Shown: piece by piece, positions 37,483 through 46,230 of the stretch
Layout: the number at the start of each line of letters is the position of its first letter
Position numbering within the stretch: position 1 is the stretch's first letter
Assembly (NCBI RefSeq): GCF_000429265.1
Contig: NZ_KE386871.1
Span: 53,977 to 117,976, forward strand
Length of the DNA: 64,000 nucleotides
Reading direction: 5' to 3'
Origin: Actinomyces gerencseriae DSM 6844
Lineage (GTDB): Bacteria; Actinomycetota; Actinomycetes; Actinomycetales; Actinomycetaceae
Notes under the pieces: model-generated
What the model saw: only the letters and a program-made list of their open reading frames with translations
Database searches by the model: none
What the model was told of the DNA's origin: nothing
Position numbers and translations under genes: made by a program

Positions 37483-38781
37483 TCAGGCCTGGAGCTTCTT
37501 CAGGGCCTCCTCGAGGCCGGTGATGGCCTGCTCGGCTGTGGTGGTGGAGTCCGTCTGAATCGTCGGGAAGACGGCGTCCTGGATCGCCGCCGTCACGTCC
37601 CCGTAGGCCACGGCCTTGGGACGGGCCTCGGCGGCGTCGAGGGAGGCGCGCAGAGTCGGCAGGTAGGGGTACTTCTGAAGCATCTCGGAGTCCTCGTACA
37701 GGGAGCCGAGGATGGGCGCGTTCGACTGCTTGTCGAGCATGTACTGCTCGGACTCCTTGGTGGTCCACCACTGGATGAACTTCAGAGCGGTCGCCTTGTT
37801 CTTCGAGAAGGCCGAGACGCCGCAGTAGTGCCCGCCCAGGGTGGGCACGAAGCTCTTGCCGTCGATGCTGGGCAGGGCGGCCACGTCGAACTTGTCCGCG
37901 CCGAGGTTCTGGAGGTTGTTGGCGTACTGGAAGGGCCACTGGCGCTGGAAGACCAGGCTCCCCCTCTCGAAGGCGGCACGGCTCTTCTCCTCATTCCACT
38001 CTCTGGCCTCGGAAGGAATGTAACCGTCCTTGAAGCCGTCCATGAGGTTCTGCAGGCCCTTGATGGACTCCGGTGAGTTGACGACGACCTGGCCCTCGTC
38101 GTCCAAGAAGTCGCCGCCGGCGGTGTGGATGAACTCCGCGGTGCAGCACGTCAGCCCCTCGTACTTGGAGAGCTGCCCGCCGAAGCCGCCGATGTCCTCA
38201 TGCCCGGGCAGCGCGCGCACGGCATCGACGGCGGACTTGATCCCGTCCCAGGTGGTGGGCACCTCCACGCCGGCCTCGGCGAGGAGATCCTTGCGGTAGT
38301 ACATGAGCGGGGCGTCGGTCACGTAGGGCATGGCGAAGAGCTTGTCCCGGTAGCAACCGGCGTCCCAGACCGGCTGAATGATGTCGTCGTTCCTGAGATC
38401 GTCCATGGGCAGCTCGAGGATCCACTGGTTGGCGGCGAACTCGGCGACCCACACGACGTCCACGGAGATGACGTCGTAGGCGTCGGACTGGGTCTGGGCG
38501 TTGTTGATGAGGGACTGACGCTGCTGGTCCGCCGACTCGGAGAGCTCGATGAGCGTGACCTGCTCATCCGGGTTCTGCTCGTTCCACTCATCGAGGTGGG
38601 CCTGCACCATGCCCCCGGAGAAGTCCTTGCCCTGAACCCAGGTGATCGGGCCCGTGCCGGAGAAGTCGGCGGTCGCGCCGCCTCCACCGGAGTCGCCTTT
38701 GGAGCAGGAGGCCGCGGCACCGAGGGCCGCGACGAGGGCGGAGCCCTGGATGAACCGACGCCGTGGGAGCGAGGTAGCCAT
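37483..38781 (-). CDS. Sugar ABC importer substrate-binding lipoprotein (Tat-type signal)
   Basis: 432 residues. The signal has twin arginines (LPRRRFIQG), a hydrophobic stretch and a lipobox-like ALGAAASCS, so Cys28 or so is the likely lipid anchor. The mature part is a CUT1 extracellular binding protein: ITWVQGKDFSGGMVQAHLDE, DVISVDVVWVAEFAANQWI, MPYVTDAPLMYYRKDLL and AFERGSLVFQRQWPF match the family. It binds an oligosaccharide outside and passes it to the two permeases. AAGGAGG lies 9 bases before the ATG. A LacI-type operator and the 22-bp arrays lie upstream. Confidence 0.93.
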   Translation of the reverse strand: MATSLPRRRFIQGSALVAALGAAASCSKGDSGGGGATADFSGTGPITWVQGKDFSGGMVQAHLDEWNEQNPDEQVTLIELSESADQQRQSLINNAQTQSDAYDVISVDVVWVAEFAANQWILELPMDDLRNDDIIQPVWDAGCYRDKLFAMPYVTDAPLMYYRKDLLAEAGVEVPTTWDGIKSAVDAVRALPGHEDIGGFGGQLSKYEGLTCCTAEFIHTAGGDFLDDEGQVVVNSPESIKGLQNLMDGFKDGYIPSEAREWNEEKSRAAFERGSLVFQRQWPFQYANNLQNLGADKFDVAALPSIDGKSFVPTLGGHYCGVSAFSKNKATALKFIQWWTTKESEQYMLDKQSNAPILGSLYEDSEMLQKYPYLPTLRASLDAAEARPKAVAYGDVTAAIQDAVFPTIQTDSTTTAEQAITGLEEALKKLQA

Positions 38782-38840
38782 CTGTAGTTTCCTCCTTGAA
38801 ACGCCATGACAGGGCATGGCGGACGTGTCGTGGGAAGATC

Positions 38841-38864
38841 CGTTGTCGACGCGCGTCGACAACG
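38841..38864. promoter_or_regulatory. Perfect 24-bp palindrome, probable LacI-family operator
   Basis: The half-site CGTTGTCGACGC is followed directly by its exact reverse complement, centred on CG as in LacI-family operators. It lies 60 bases before the binding-protein ATG and should be the target of the LacI regulator at 34306-35346. Confidence 0.8.
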
Positions 38865-38919
38865 TGGCGTGGGCAACGCTAGGACGCAACCCGCCCGGCC
38901 GATGCCCGAACGGCTGGAC

Positions 38920-38937
38920 CGTTATCAATTCGTTATC
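38920..38937. promoter_or_regulatory. AT-rich direct repeat upstream of the sugar operon
   Basis: CGTTATC occurs at 38920 and 38931, 11 bases apart, with AATT between. The spacing of one helical turn suggests an activator site or an UP-like element for the leftward sugar operon. Function not shown. Confidence 0.4.
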
Positions 38938-39007
38938 TTCTGCTCCATCATTCCCCGACCATCCGCTCCGGAGTCCGCTCGCCCGCTCCGAGGGCCCCCA
39001 CCCCGCC

Positions 39008-39095
39008 GAGATCGGTCGAGTTCCGCACCGAGATCGGTTCAGTTCCGGCGCGAGATCGGTTCAGTTCCGGCGCGAGATCGGTTCCGAGCGGCGGA
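39008..39095 (+). repeat. 22-bp-period tandem array, four units
   Basis: GAGATCGGT occurs at 39008, 39030, 39052 and 39074, exactly 22 bases apart. The first three units carry the TTCCG block at the same offset; units two and three are identical. The fourth unit is shorter. It lies in the divergent region between the sugar-binding gene and the MFS gene. Confidence 0.95.
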
Positions 39096-39236
39096 GCCGG
39101 CGCACCGATCCCGTTCCGGGGAGCTCCGCGGCTCCCATCCGCCCGCGCCCCCGAACCAACCGTTTGGCAGAATGGGCGGAGCGCGGTGGACCGGCCCCGC
39201 CGACGAGGCCGTCGTCCCGCGCTCCGAGGAGAGTCG

Positions 39237-40865
39237 ATGAGCACCGCAGTATCCGAGCCCGATCCGCCGGCGGACTCGATCGCCCCGCAGGGCGCCGCGT
39301 CCGGCACCGCCCCGATCGAGACCATGACCTTCCGGCCCGATCGCCGGTTCTGGGTCATCTACGTGTGCCTCATGATGGTCATGTTCCTCACGGCCATGTA
39401 CCACACGGTCGTCGCCACCGCGCTGCCCGTGATCATCGGTGACCTCGGTGGGGTGTCCCGCATGTCCTGGGCGATCACCTTCTACACCATCGCCCAGACT
39501 CTGGCCATGCCCGTCACCGGCAAGCTCGGCGACGTCATCGGCCGCAAACACCTGTACCTGACCGGCATCATCCTGTTCATCGGCGGCTCGGCGCTGTGCG
39601 GCTTCGCGCCGTCCATGCTGCTCTTCACGGCCGCGCGCTTCCTCCAGGGCCTGGGGGGCGGCGCTCTCATGATCTCCTCCCAGGCGATCACCGGCGACCT
39701 CATCCCGCCGCGCGTGCGCGGCACCTACATGGCGCCCATGGGAGCCATGTTCGGCATCGCCGCGATCCTCGGCCCGCTGCTGGGTGGCTGGCTCACCGAC
39801 TCCTTCGGCTGGCGGTGGATCTTCTGGTTCTTCCTGCCCTTCGGGGTGTTCGCCTGGGTCGCCGTCGCCATCGCCCTGCGCTCTCCCCGACGAACCCGCG
39901 CCTTCACCATCGACTGGGCGGGGCTGGCGCTCAGCGCCGCCGGCTCGACCGGCGTCGTGCTGATCGCCACCTGGGGCGGCACGACCCACGCCTGGTCCAG
40001 CCCGGTCATCATCGGCCTGGAGATCCTCACCGCCGCCTCCTGGACGCTCCTGGTCCCGGTCGAGCGACGCGCTTCCGACCCCGTCCTGCCCCCGCGGATC
40101 CTCACCAACCACACCTTCGTGGTCGCCACCGTCGTGGCGGTGCTCATGTGCGCCTGCCTGTTCGGCATCAACGGCTACCTGCCGACCTATCTGCAGATGG
40201 TCTACGGGGTCTCGGCCACGGCGTCCGGCCTGCTGCTCGTGCCCGGCAGCGTCGGCATGTTCATCGGCGCCACGATCTCGGGCACCCTGGTCACCCGCAC
40301 CGGGCGCTACAAGGCCTTCCCGATCCTCGGCTCGCTGCTCGGCGCGGCCGGAATGGTCGTCCTCGGCTCCGTGCCGCCCGCAGCGCCGGTGTGGTGGATC
40401 GGCGTGGGCATGTTCGTCCTCCAGCTCGGCATCGGGATGTTCCTCCAGCTGAGCGTCCTGATCATCCAGAACGCCCTGCCCGCCTCCATGCTCGGCACCG
40501 CCACCAGCACGAACAACTTCTTCCGCGAGATCGGCGTCTCACTGGGCAACTCGATCATCGGGGTCCTGTTCACCCACCGGCTGACGACGTCCCTGACGCT
40601 CATCGGCTTCGACCAGGGCAGCGTGTCCACGGTGACCCCCGACTCGGTGCGGGCGCTGGATGCGACCACGGCCGACGCCGTGCACCTGGCCTACGCGGAC
40701 GCCCTGGCGCCGGTCCTGCTGGGGCTGGCCCCGGTCCTGCTCGTGGCCGCCGGTATCAGCAGCCTGTTCCGCCCCCTGCCGCTGTCGACCAGGACCGGGC
40801 TGGAGCAGATCGAGGAGGAGCTGGCCGCGACCGACCCCCTGGTCGCCGACCGCTCGGACGATTAG
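39237..40865 (+). CDS. MFS transporter, DHA2 (EmrB/QacA) 14-helix family
   Basis: 542 residues with 14 hydrophobic helices. Motif A is GKLGDVIGRKHLYL; motif C-like GPLLGGWLTDSFGWRWIFW follows helix 5. Such proteins export drugs or metabolites in exchange for protons. GAGGAG lies 6 bases before the ATG. Placed 44 bases before a GH3 gene in the same direction, it might be cotranscribed; a role in sugar-related efflux cannot be shown. Confidence 0.88.
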   Translation: MSTAVSEPDPPADSIAPQGAASGTAPIETMTFRPDRRFWVIYVCLMMVMFLTAMYHTVVATALPVIIGDLGGVSRMSWAITFYTIAQTLAMPVTGKLGDVIGRKHLYLTGIILFIGGSALCGFAPSMLLFTAARFLQGLGGGALMISSQAITGDLIPPRVRGTYMAPMGAMFGIAAILGPLLGGWLTDSFGWRWIFWFFLPFGVFAWVAVAIALRSPRRTRAFTIDWAGLALSAAGSTGVVLIATWGGTTHAWSSPVIIGLEILTAASWTLLVPVERRASDPVLPPRILTNHTFVVATVVAVLMCACLFGINGYLPTYLQMVYGVSATASGLLLVPGSVGMFIGATISGTLVTRTGRYKAFPILGSLLGAAGMVVLGSVPPAAPVWWIGVGMFVLQLGIGMFLQLSVLIIQNALPASMLGTATSTNNFFREIGVSLGNSIIGVLFTHRLTTSLTLIGFDQGSVSTVTPDSVRALDATTADAVHLAYADALAPVLLGLAPVLLVAAGISSLFRPLPLSTRTGLEQIEEELAATDPLVADRSDD

Positions 40866-40909
40866 GCTGACGGGCGACACCGCCGCACGCTTCGAGGAAG
40901 AGGCAGGAC

Positions 40910-43387
40910 ATGACCATCAGCGAGGTCGCCCAGGGATTCACCAGCGCCGATGCCGACGACGACCGATGGGTCGATCCCCGTCTGGTCCGCGCGGCCGCCG
41001 GAGCGGCCGCCCGCGGCACGGTCCTGCTCACCAACGACGGCGTTCTGCCGCTGGCCCCGCAGGCCCGGGTCGCCGTCTTCGGGCGCGTCCAGATCGACTG
41101 GTTCGCCGTCGGGTACGGCTCGGGCGGCGACGTCAACGCCCCCTACACGACCAACCTGCTCGACTCGCTCGTCGAGGCGGGCGTCGCCGTCGATGCCGAG
41201 CTGGCGAGGACCTACCGCGACTGGTGCGCCGCCCAGGCCGTCCCGACTCCCCAGTGGGGCGACTGGCCGCGCTTCCACCCCGAGATGGAGCTGGACGACG
41301 AGACCGTGGAGGCCGCCGCGACCCGCGCCGAGATCGCCGTCGTCGTCATCGGCCGAGCGGCCGGCGAGGACCGGGAGAACGTGCTGGAGCCCGGCTCCTA
41401 CTACCTCACCGAGACCGAACGGCGGCTGCTGGAGCAGGTGACCTCCCGCTTCGAGCGCACCATCGTCGTCGTCGACTCCGGCAACGTCATGGACCTGTCC
41501 TGGGCCGAGGGGCCGGGCGTGAGCGCGCTCCTGCTCGCCTGGCCGGGCGGGATGGAGGGCGCTCGCGCCGTCGCCGAGGTGCTGCGGGGCGCCGTCGAGC
41601 CCGGCGGGCGCCTGACGGACACCATCGCCCGCCGTTACGAGGACTACCCCTCCGCGGCGAACTTCGGGGACCCCGACGCCAACGACTACGCCGAGGACGT
41701 CTTCGTCGGCTACCGCTACTTCGAGACCTTCGCCCCGCAAGCCGTTCAGTTCCCCTTCGGCCACGGCCTGGGCTACACGACCTTCACGGTCGCGCCCGGC
41801 GGCGCCGTCCGCGACGGCGGCGCCGTCCGCCTGGGAGCGACGGTCGCCAACACCGGGGCGCGGGCCGGCTCCACGGTCGTCCAGGTCTACGCCGGCGCGG
41901 TGCCCCGCGCGGGGCACGGGGCACCGCGCCGGCGGCTCGCGTCGCCCGCGCGCGAGCTCGTCGCCTTCGCCCGCACCGCGGAGCTCGCCCCCGGAGAGAC
42001 CCAGGAGCTGGACCTCTCCTTCCCGGTCGACCGTCTCGCCTCCTTCGACGACTCCGGAGTCACCGGTCATCGCGACGCCTGGGTGCTGGAGGAGGGCGAG
42101 CACCCGCTCCACGTGGGACTGTCCGTCCGGGAGACCGCAGCCGCGGACGCCATCGCCGTCGAGACCGTCGAGGTCCTCGAACAGCTCGAGGAGGCGCTCG
42201 CCCCATCACCCGATCACCCCTTCGAGCGCATGGTCCCGATCCGCGGTGAGGACGGGGGCGCCGCCGTCGGCTGGGAGCCCGTCCCCACGGCCACCATCGA
42301 CCTGCGCGAGCGCATCATCTCGCGCCTGCCCGAGCCGGTCGGGAGCACCGCGGGCGCTGGGGACGCCGAGTCGACCGGGCGGGACGGCGTCACCCTCGCG
42401 GACGTGGCCGCCGGCGCGACGGATCTGGACGCCTTCGTCGCCCGCCTGAGCGCGGAGGACCTCGCCCAGCTGTCCTACGGCGACGTGGAGATGAACTCCC
42501 CGCTGGGCGCGCCCGGCAACGCGGGTGCCTTCGGGGGCCTCACCGAGGGCCTGCGGGCCCTGGGCGTGCCGCCGGTCATCACCACCGACGGGCCGTCGGG
42601 CATCCGGGTGTCGGCCTTCGCCTCCCTGCTGCCGTGCGGCACGGCTCTCGCCTCCACCTGGGATCCGACGCTGGTCGAGGAGCTGGAGGGGCTTCACGCC
42701 GAGGAGATGCTCCGCAAGGGCTCCGACGTCCTGCTGGCCCCCGGCATGAACATCCACCGCGACCCCCTGTGCGGGCGCAACTTCGAGTACTACTCCGAGG
42801 ACCCGCTGCTGACGGGGCTGACGGCGGCCGCCTACGTCCGCGGCGTCCAGTCGCGCGGCGTGTCCGCCTGCCCGAAGCACCTGGCGTGCAACAACCAGGA
42901 GACCATGCGGTGGGTCAACGACTCGCGCGTCTCGCAGCGCGCCCTGCGCGAGATCTACCTGCGCGGCTTCCGCATCTGCGTGGAGCAGTCCCGCCCCCGC
43001 ACCATCATGACCAGCTACAACAAGATCAACGGGCAGTGGGCCCACTACAACTACGACCTGGTCACCACGATCCTGCGCGGCGAGTGGGGCTACGAGGGGC
43101 TGGTCATCACCGACTGGTGGATGCGCTACGCCCCCGACCCGCTCTTCGAGGCGTTGGCCGACTCCGCCACGCGCGTGCGCGCCCAGGTCGATGTCCTCAT
43201 GCCCGGCGGGCGCACGTACACGAGCACCCGCGCCGAGGGCCATGATGACGCCGTCCTGGCATGCTACGACCCCGAGGACGCCTCCGGCGAGCACCTGACA
43301 CTCGGCGAGCTCCAGCGCACGGCCCGCAACGTCCTGCGAATGGCGCTGACGACCCCGGCCCTGAGAAGGTCCGACAAGGGCCGGTAG
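40910..43387 (+). CDS. Beta-glucosidase, GH3, with swapped domain order
   Basis: 825 residues. The order of domains is unusual: first the GH3 C-terminal alpha/beta sandwich (about 20-270: ARGTVLLTNDGVLPLA, VVVIGRAAGEDRENVLEPGS, with PFGHGLGYTTF near 290), then a fibronectin-III-like part (300-400), then the TIM barrel (about 520-820) with ITTDGPSGIR, APGMNIHRDPLCGRNFEY, KHLACNNQE and the nucleophile Asp735 in VITDWWM. Such permuted GH3 enzymes are known in some anaerobes. No signal peptide, so it acts on imported beta-glucosides. A 16-bp inverted repeat lies inside the gene near 41891-41933. Confidence 0.92.
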   Translation: MTISEVAQGFTSADADDDRWVDPRLVRAAAGAAARGTVLLTNDGVLPLAPQARVAVFGRVQIDWFAVGYGSGGDVNAPYTTNLLDSLVEAGVAVDAELARTYRDWCAAQAVPTPQWGDWPRFHPEMELDDETVEAAATRAEIAVVVIGRAAGEDRENVLEPGSYYLTETERRLLEQVTSRFERTIVVVDSGNVMDLSWAEGPGVSALLLAWPGGMEGARAVAEVLRGAVEPGGRLTDTIARRYEDYPSAANFGDPDANDYAEDVFVGYRYFETFAPQAVQFPFGHGLGYTTFTVAPGGAVRDGGAVRLGATVANTGARAGSTVVQVYAGAVPRAGHGAPRRRLASPARELVAFARTAELAPGETQELDLSFPVDRLASFDDSGVTGHRDAWVLEEGEHPLHVGLSVRETAAADAIAVETVEVLEQLEEALAPSPDHPFERMVPIRGEDGGAAVGWEPVPTATIDLRERIISRLPEPVGSTAGAGDAESTGRDGVTLADVAAGATDLDAFVARLSAEDLAQLSYGDVEMNSPLGAPGNAGAFGGLTEGLRALGVPPVITTDGPSGIRVSAFASLLPCGTALASTWDPTLVEELEGLHAEEMLRKGSDVLLAPGMNIHRDPLCGRNFEYYSEDPLLTGLTAAAYVRGVQSRGVSACPKHLACNNQETMRWVNDSRVSQRALREIYLRGFRICVEQSRPRTIMTSYNKINGQWAHYNYDLVTTILRGEWGYEGLVITDWWMRYAPDPLFEALADSATRVRAQVDVLMPGGRTYTSTRAEGHDDAVLACYDPEDASGEHLTLGELQRTARNVLRMALTTPALRRSDKGR

Positions 43388-43396
43388 GCTCGCCCC

Positions 43397-44065
43397 ATGA
43401 CGGAGGAGAGCCCCACGAAGACCCCGCTGGACACACCCATGAACCCCCCGTTCCCCCAGGCGCAGCCCTACTTCGCCGGGGACGCGCGCACCAACCGCGA
43501 GCGCATGCTCGCCGGCGACTGGTACGTCTCCGACGATCCGGACAACGCCAGGATCGCCGCGCACGCGCGCATGATGCTCCACAGGTTCGAGCGCGCCTTC
43601 GCCGAGGGCGAGGAGGACTGCTGGGAGCTGCTCCGCTCGGCGATACCGGGGCTGGGCGAGGGCGCGCGCCTGCTGCCGCCGGTGCGGGTGGACTACGGCG
43701 AGAACATCACCGTCGGAGAGGGGACGTTCGCCAACTACGGCCTGGTCGCCCTGGACGTCGCCCCCATCACCATCGGCGCGCACTGCCAGATCGGCCCGAA
43801 CGTCCAGTTGCTCACGCCGGTCCACCCCCTGGAGCCGACGCCGAGGAGAGCCGGGCTCGAGTCGGCCGACCCGATCGCGATCGGGGACAACGTCTGGCTC
43901 GGTGGTGGGGTCATCGTGTGCCCGGACGTGACGATCGGCAATAACTGCGTGATCGGAGCCGGCTCGGTGGTGACGCGGAGCATCCCGCCGAACTCCCTGG
44001 CCATGGGCGGCCCGGCGCGGGTCGTCCGCGCGCTGGACGACTCGACCTTCGCCCCGCGGCACTGA
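43397..44065 (+). CDS. Sugar O-acetyltransferase (maltose/galactoside acetyltransferase type)
   Basis: 222 residues. The N-terminal Mac domain (MLAGDWYVSDDPDNARIAAH) is followed by a left-handed beta-helix with hexapeptide repeats (IAIGDNVWLGGGVIVCPDVT, NNCVIGAGSVVTRSIPPNSL) and the catalytic His in LTPVHPLEPTPR. It transfers acetyl from acetyl-CoA to a sugar hydroxyl, probably to detoxify non-metabolised sugars. It begins 9 bases past the GH3 stop, so they are likely one operon. Confidence 0.92.
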   Translation: MTEESPTKTPLDTPMNPPFPQAQPYFAGDARTNRERMLAGDWYVSDDPDNARIAAHARMMLHRFERAFAEGEEDCWELLRSAIPGLGEGARLLPPVRVDYGENITVGEGTFANYGLVALDVAPITIGAHCQIGPNVQLLTPVHPLEPTPRRAGLESADPIAIGDNVWLGGGVIVCPDVTIGNNCVIGAGSVVTRSIPPNSLAMGGPARVVRALDDSTFAPRH

Positions 44066-44079
44066 GAGACACTAGCGCC

Positions 44080-44150
44080 GAGACCGATGCGGCTGCGCGC
44101 CGGGATCGGTCGGGTTCCGAGTCGGGATCGGTCGAGCTCCGCCGCGATCC
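44080..44150 (+). repeat. Degenerate 22-bp-period array
   Basis: GGGATCGGT occurs at 44102 and 44124 (22 apart); one unit earlier, 44080, reads GAGACCGAT, and one unit later, 44146, reads GATCCG. It sits between the acetyltransferase and nitroreductase genes, and appears to be a decayed member of the GAGATCGGT family. Confidence 0.75.
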
Positions 44151-44223
44151 GCCGCGAGAGGTGAGAGCGGCCCGACACCACCAGCATCAGCACGGCATCA
44201 GTACGAAGGGAGCCGACACCACC

Positions 44224-44994
44224 ATGGAGTCACCAGCGTCATCTGCGTCATCTGCCACGTCATCATCCGTCCCGCCCGCCTCGACGTCCTTCTCGCGCCT
44301 CGCCATCTCCCGGCACTCCGTGCGGGACTTCCGGCCGGATCCCGTGCCGACCGAGGTCGTCGAGGAGATCCTGAACGATGCCCGGCAGGCGCCGAGCTGG
44401 TCCAATACGCGCCCCTTCATGCTGGCGCTGGCCACCGGCGAGCGGGCCGACCGACTGCGCGCGGCCTACGTCGCCGAGTTCGATGCCACCCTGCCCGTCC
44501 AGCACAAGAAGCGGGGGGCCATGATCCGCCTGCTGCTGAGCGGCAGGGCGCCCAACGGCGACTACCGGACCTGGGCGCCCTATCCCGCGGACCTGCTGCC
44601 CCACTCCCAGGCCGTCGGCGGCCGGCTGTACGCGCACATGGGCATCGCCCGGCAGGACCGCGAGGCCCGCGACGCGGCCGCTCGACGCAACTGCGAGGCC
44701 TTCGGCGCGCCGCTCATCGGCTTCGTCCTGATCCACAAGAGATTCATGCCCTTCGCCGCGCTCGACGCCGGGATCATGCTCCAGACCCTGTTCCTGTCCG
44801 CCAAGGCGCACGGCGTCGACTCCTGCCCCCTCGGGGTTCTCGCCACCTGGCGCCGCCCCTTCGACGCCGAGTTCGAGGCCCCCGCCGACTACCGGCTCAT
44901 CACGGGATTCGCGCTCGGCTACGCCTCCGACGAGCGGGTCAACGACTTCCGCGCCGAGCGGAGGGCCGTGCGACTGGTACCGACCCGCTCGTGA
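44224..44994 (+). CDS. Nitroreductase family protein
   Basis: 256 residues. FMN-binding residues are in AISRHSVRDFRPDPVP and SWSNTRPFMLALATG; ASLDAGIMLQTLFL-like AALDAGIMLQTLFLSAKAHG and the C-terminal GFALGYASDERVNDFRAERR are family signatures. A cytosolic flavoenzyme that reduces nitro groups, quinones or similar compounds with NAD(P)H. I chose the ATG at 44224 because the upstream extension is His-rich and unlike the family. It stands alone. Confidence 0.9.
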   Translation: MESPASSASSATSSSVPPASTSFSRLAISRHSVRDFRPDPVPTEVVEEILNDARQAPSWSNTRPFMLALATGERADRLRAAYVAEFDATLPVQHKKRGAMIRLLLSGRAPNGDYRTWAPYPADLLPHSQAVGGRLYAHMGIARQDREARDAAARRNCEAFGAPLIGFVLIHKRFMPFAALDAGIMLQTLFLSAKAHGVDSCPLGVLATWRRPFDAEFEAPADYRLITGFALGYASDERVNDFRAERRAVRLVPTRS

Positions 44995-45080
44995 GCCGGG
45001 CGGGCCCGACCGGACCCGGCTCGCGGCCCCGATGGATCCGCGACCGGGGCGGCGGGCACCGGCCACCGCGCTCGCCGCAG

Positions 45081-45187
45081 CGCTCGGCGGCGCCGTCGTC
45101 CGCCTGCGCTCGTCTCACCGCCGCTCGGCGGCGCCGTCGTCCGCCTGCGCTCGTCTCACCGCCGCTCGGCGGCGCCGTCGTCCGCCG
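45081..45187. repeat. 41-bp tandem repeat, 2.6 copies, at the 3' end of the CPBP gene
   Basis: The unit beginning CGCTCGGCGGCGCCGTCGTC starts at 45081, 45122 and 45163, 41 bases apart; the third copy is cut off near 45187. The CPBP coding region ends within the copies, so its last residues (ADDGAAERR) are encoded by them and duplicates lie past the stop. Confidence 0.93.
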
Positions 45188-46109
45188 GTGCCTGACGCCG
45201 CCACCGCGGCGGCAGCAGCAGTCCCCGACGCCGGGCCACCAGGAGGATCACCGCGGCCGCCGTCGCGCACACGACCACGGTGACGACGGAGCCCTCCACG
45301 CCCATGTTGCCGCCGGTGAGCCAGTCGGGTCCGTGGAAGGTCGCCTCGAACAGGCCCCGTTTGATCATTCCGGTCCCCGAGACGTCGGAGCCGAAGACGC
45401 CGCCCTGGATGAAGTTCCAGGACGCGTGCACCCCGATGGCCAGCCACAGGCGCCGGGTGAGCAGGTAGCAGGCCCCGAGCAGCGGCGCGGCCGTGAGGGC
45501 GATGATGAGGCAGCCGGACAGGGTCGCTCCGGGGTTGGTCAGGTGCAGCAGGCCGAAGATGACGGAGATCGTTCCGAGCGCCCACCAGCTGCCCAGCCTG
45601 GTCTCGATGAGTCGCTGGAGGAATCCGCGGAACATCGTCTCCTCGTTGGATCCTCCGACGACCCCGAAGACCAGGCCGATGGCGATGTCCTCCGACCAGC
45701 CGACCCCGGTGACGCGGTAGGCCCCCGCCAGGGCGAGGACTGCGAAGACGGCGCAGATGAGCGCGCCTCCCAGCACCAGCCCCGCGGCGAGCTCGCGCAG
45801 CGCGCCGGGACCGTCCATCTCGGGTGCCTCACGGCGGCCGATTCGACGGACGATGAGGCGGTACCCCGTCACGACCATGCTCACGCACATCGTCGATGCG
45901 AGGAGCGCGGCCGTCAGGACGGCCGTGGGCCGCGGCATGACGGATGTCAGGAGACGCTCGCCTCCCCGCGCCACGACGATGACCAGGACCTGGATGAGGA
46001 TGAATAGCCCCGCCCCGGCGATGCCCTGGAGCCAGGGACGTCGCTCGCGCGAGCCCGGGGCGGGGCGGTCCGGGGAAGCGGGGGGAAGAAGGCTGGGAAG
46101 GCGTGTCAT
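45156..46109 (-). CDS. CPBP (Abi) family intramembrane metalloprotease
   Basis: 317 residues with about eight helices. All three CPBP motifs are present: NEETMFRGFLQRL (EExxxR), FGLLHL (FxxxH) and HASWNF (HxxxN). Family members are glutamate metalloproteases of the CAAX-prenyl type acting within the membrane; bacterial ones are linked with bacteriocin self-protection or stress. The C-terminus has been touched by the 41-bp tandem repeat. It is transcribed leftward, just downstream of the pcrA-like gene (about 120 bases). Confidence 0.9.
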   Translation of the reverse strand: MTRLPSLLPPASPDRPAPGSRERRPWLQGIAGAGLFILIQVLVIVVARGGERLLTSVMPRPTAVLTAALLASTMCVSMVVTGYRLIVRRIGRREAPEMDGPGALRELAAGLVLGGALICAVFAVLALAGAYRVTGVGWSEDIAIGLVFGVVGGSNEETMFRGFLQRLIETRLGSWWALGTISVIFGLLHLTNPGATLSGCLIIALTAAPLLGACYLLTRRLWLAIGVHASWNFIQGGVFGSDVSGTGMIKRGLFEATFHGPDWLTGGNMGVEGSVVTVVVCATAAAVILLVARRRGLLLPPRWRRQAPADDGAAERR

Positions 46110-46230
46110 GGCGTCATCCGATCACGGACCGCCCCGCTCCTCCAGGGTGCTGGCACCCGGAATCGTGCCGGGTCACCCGGACCCGGCGACCGCGCCGCGC
46201 CCCGGCGGGGCCCGACGACGGCCCCTCCCC

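Noticed and set aside
27290..39095. CRISPR array
   Set aside because: The 22-bp units adjoin without unique spacers and no cas genes are present.
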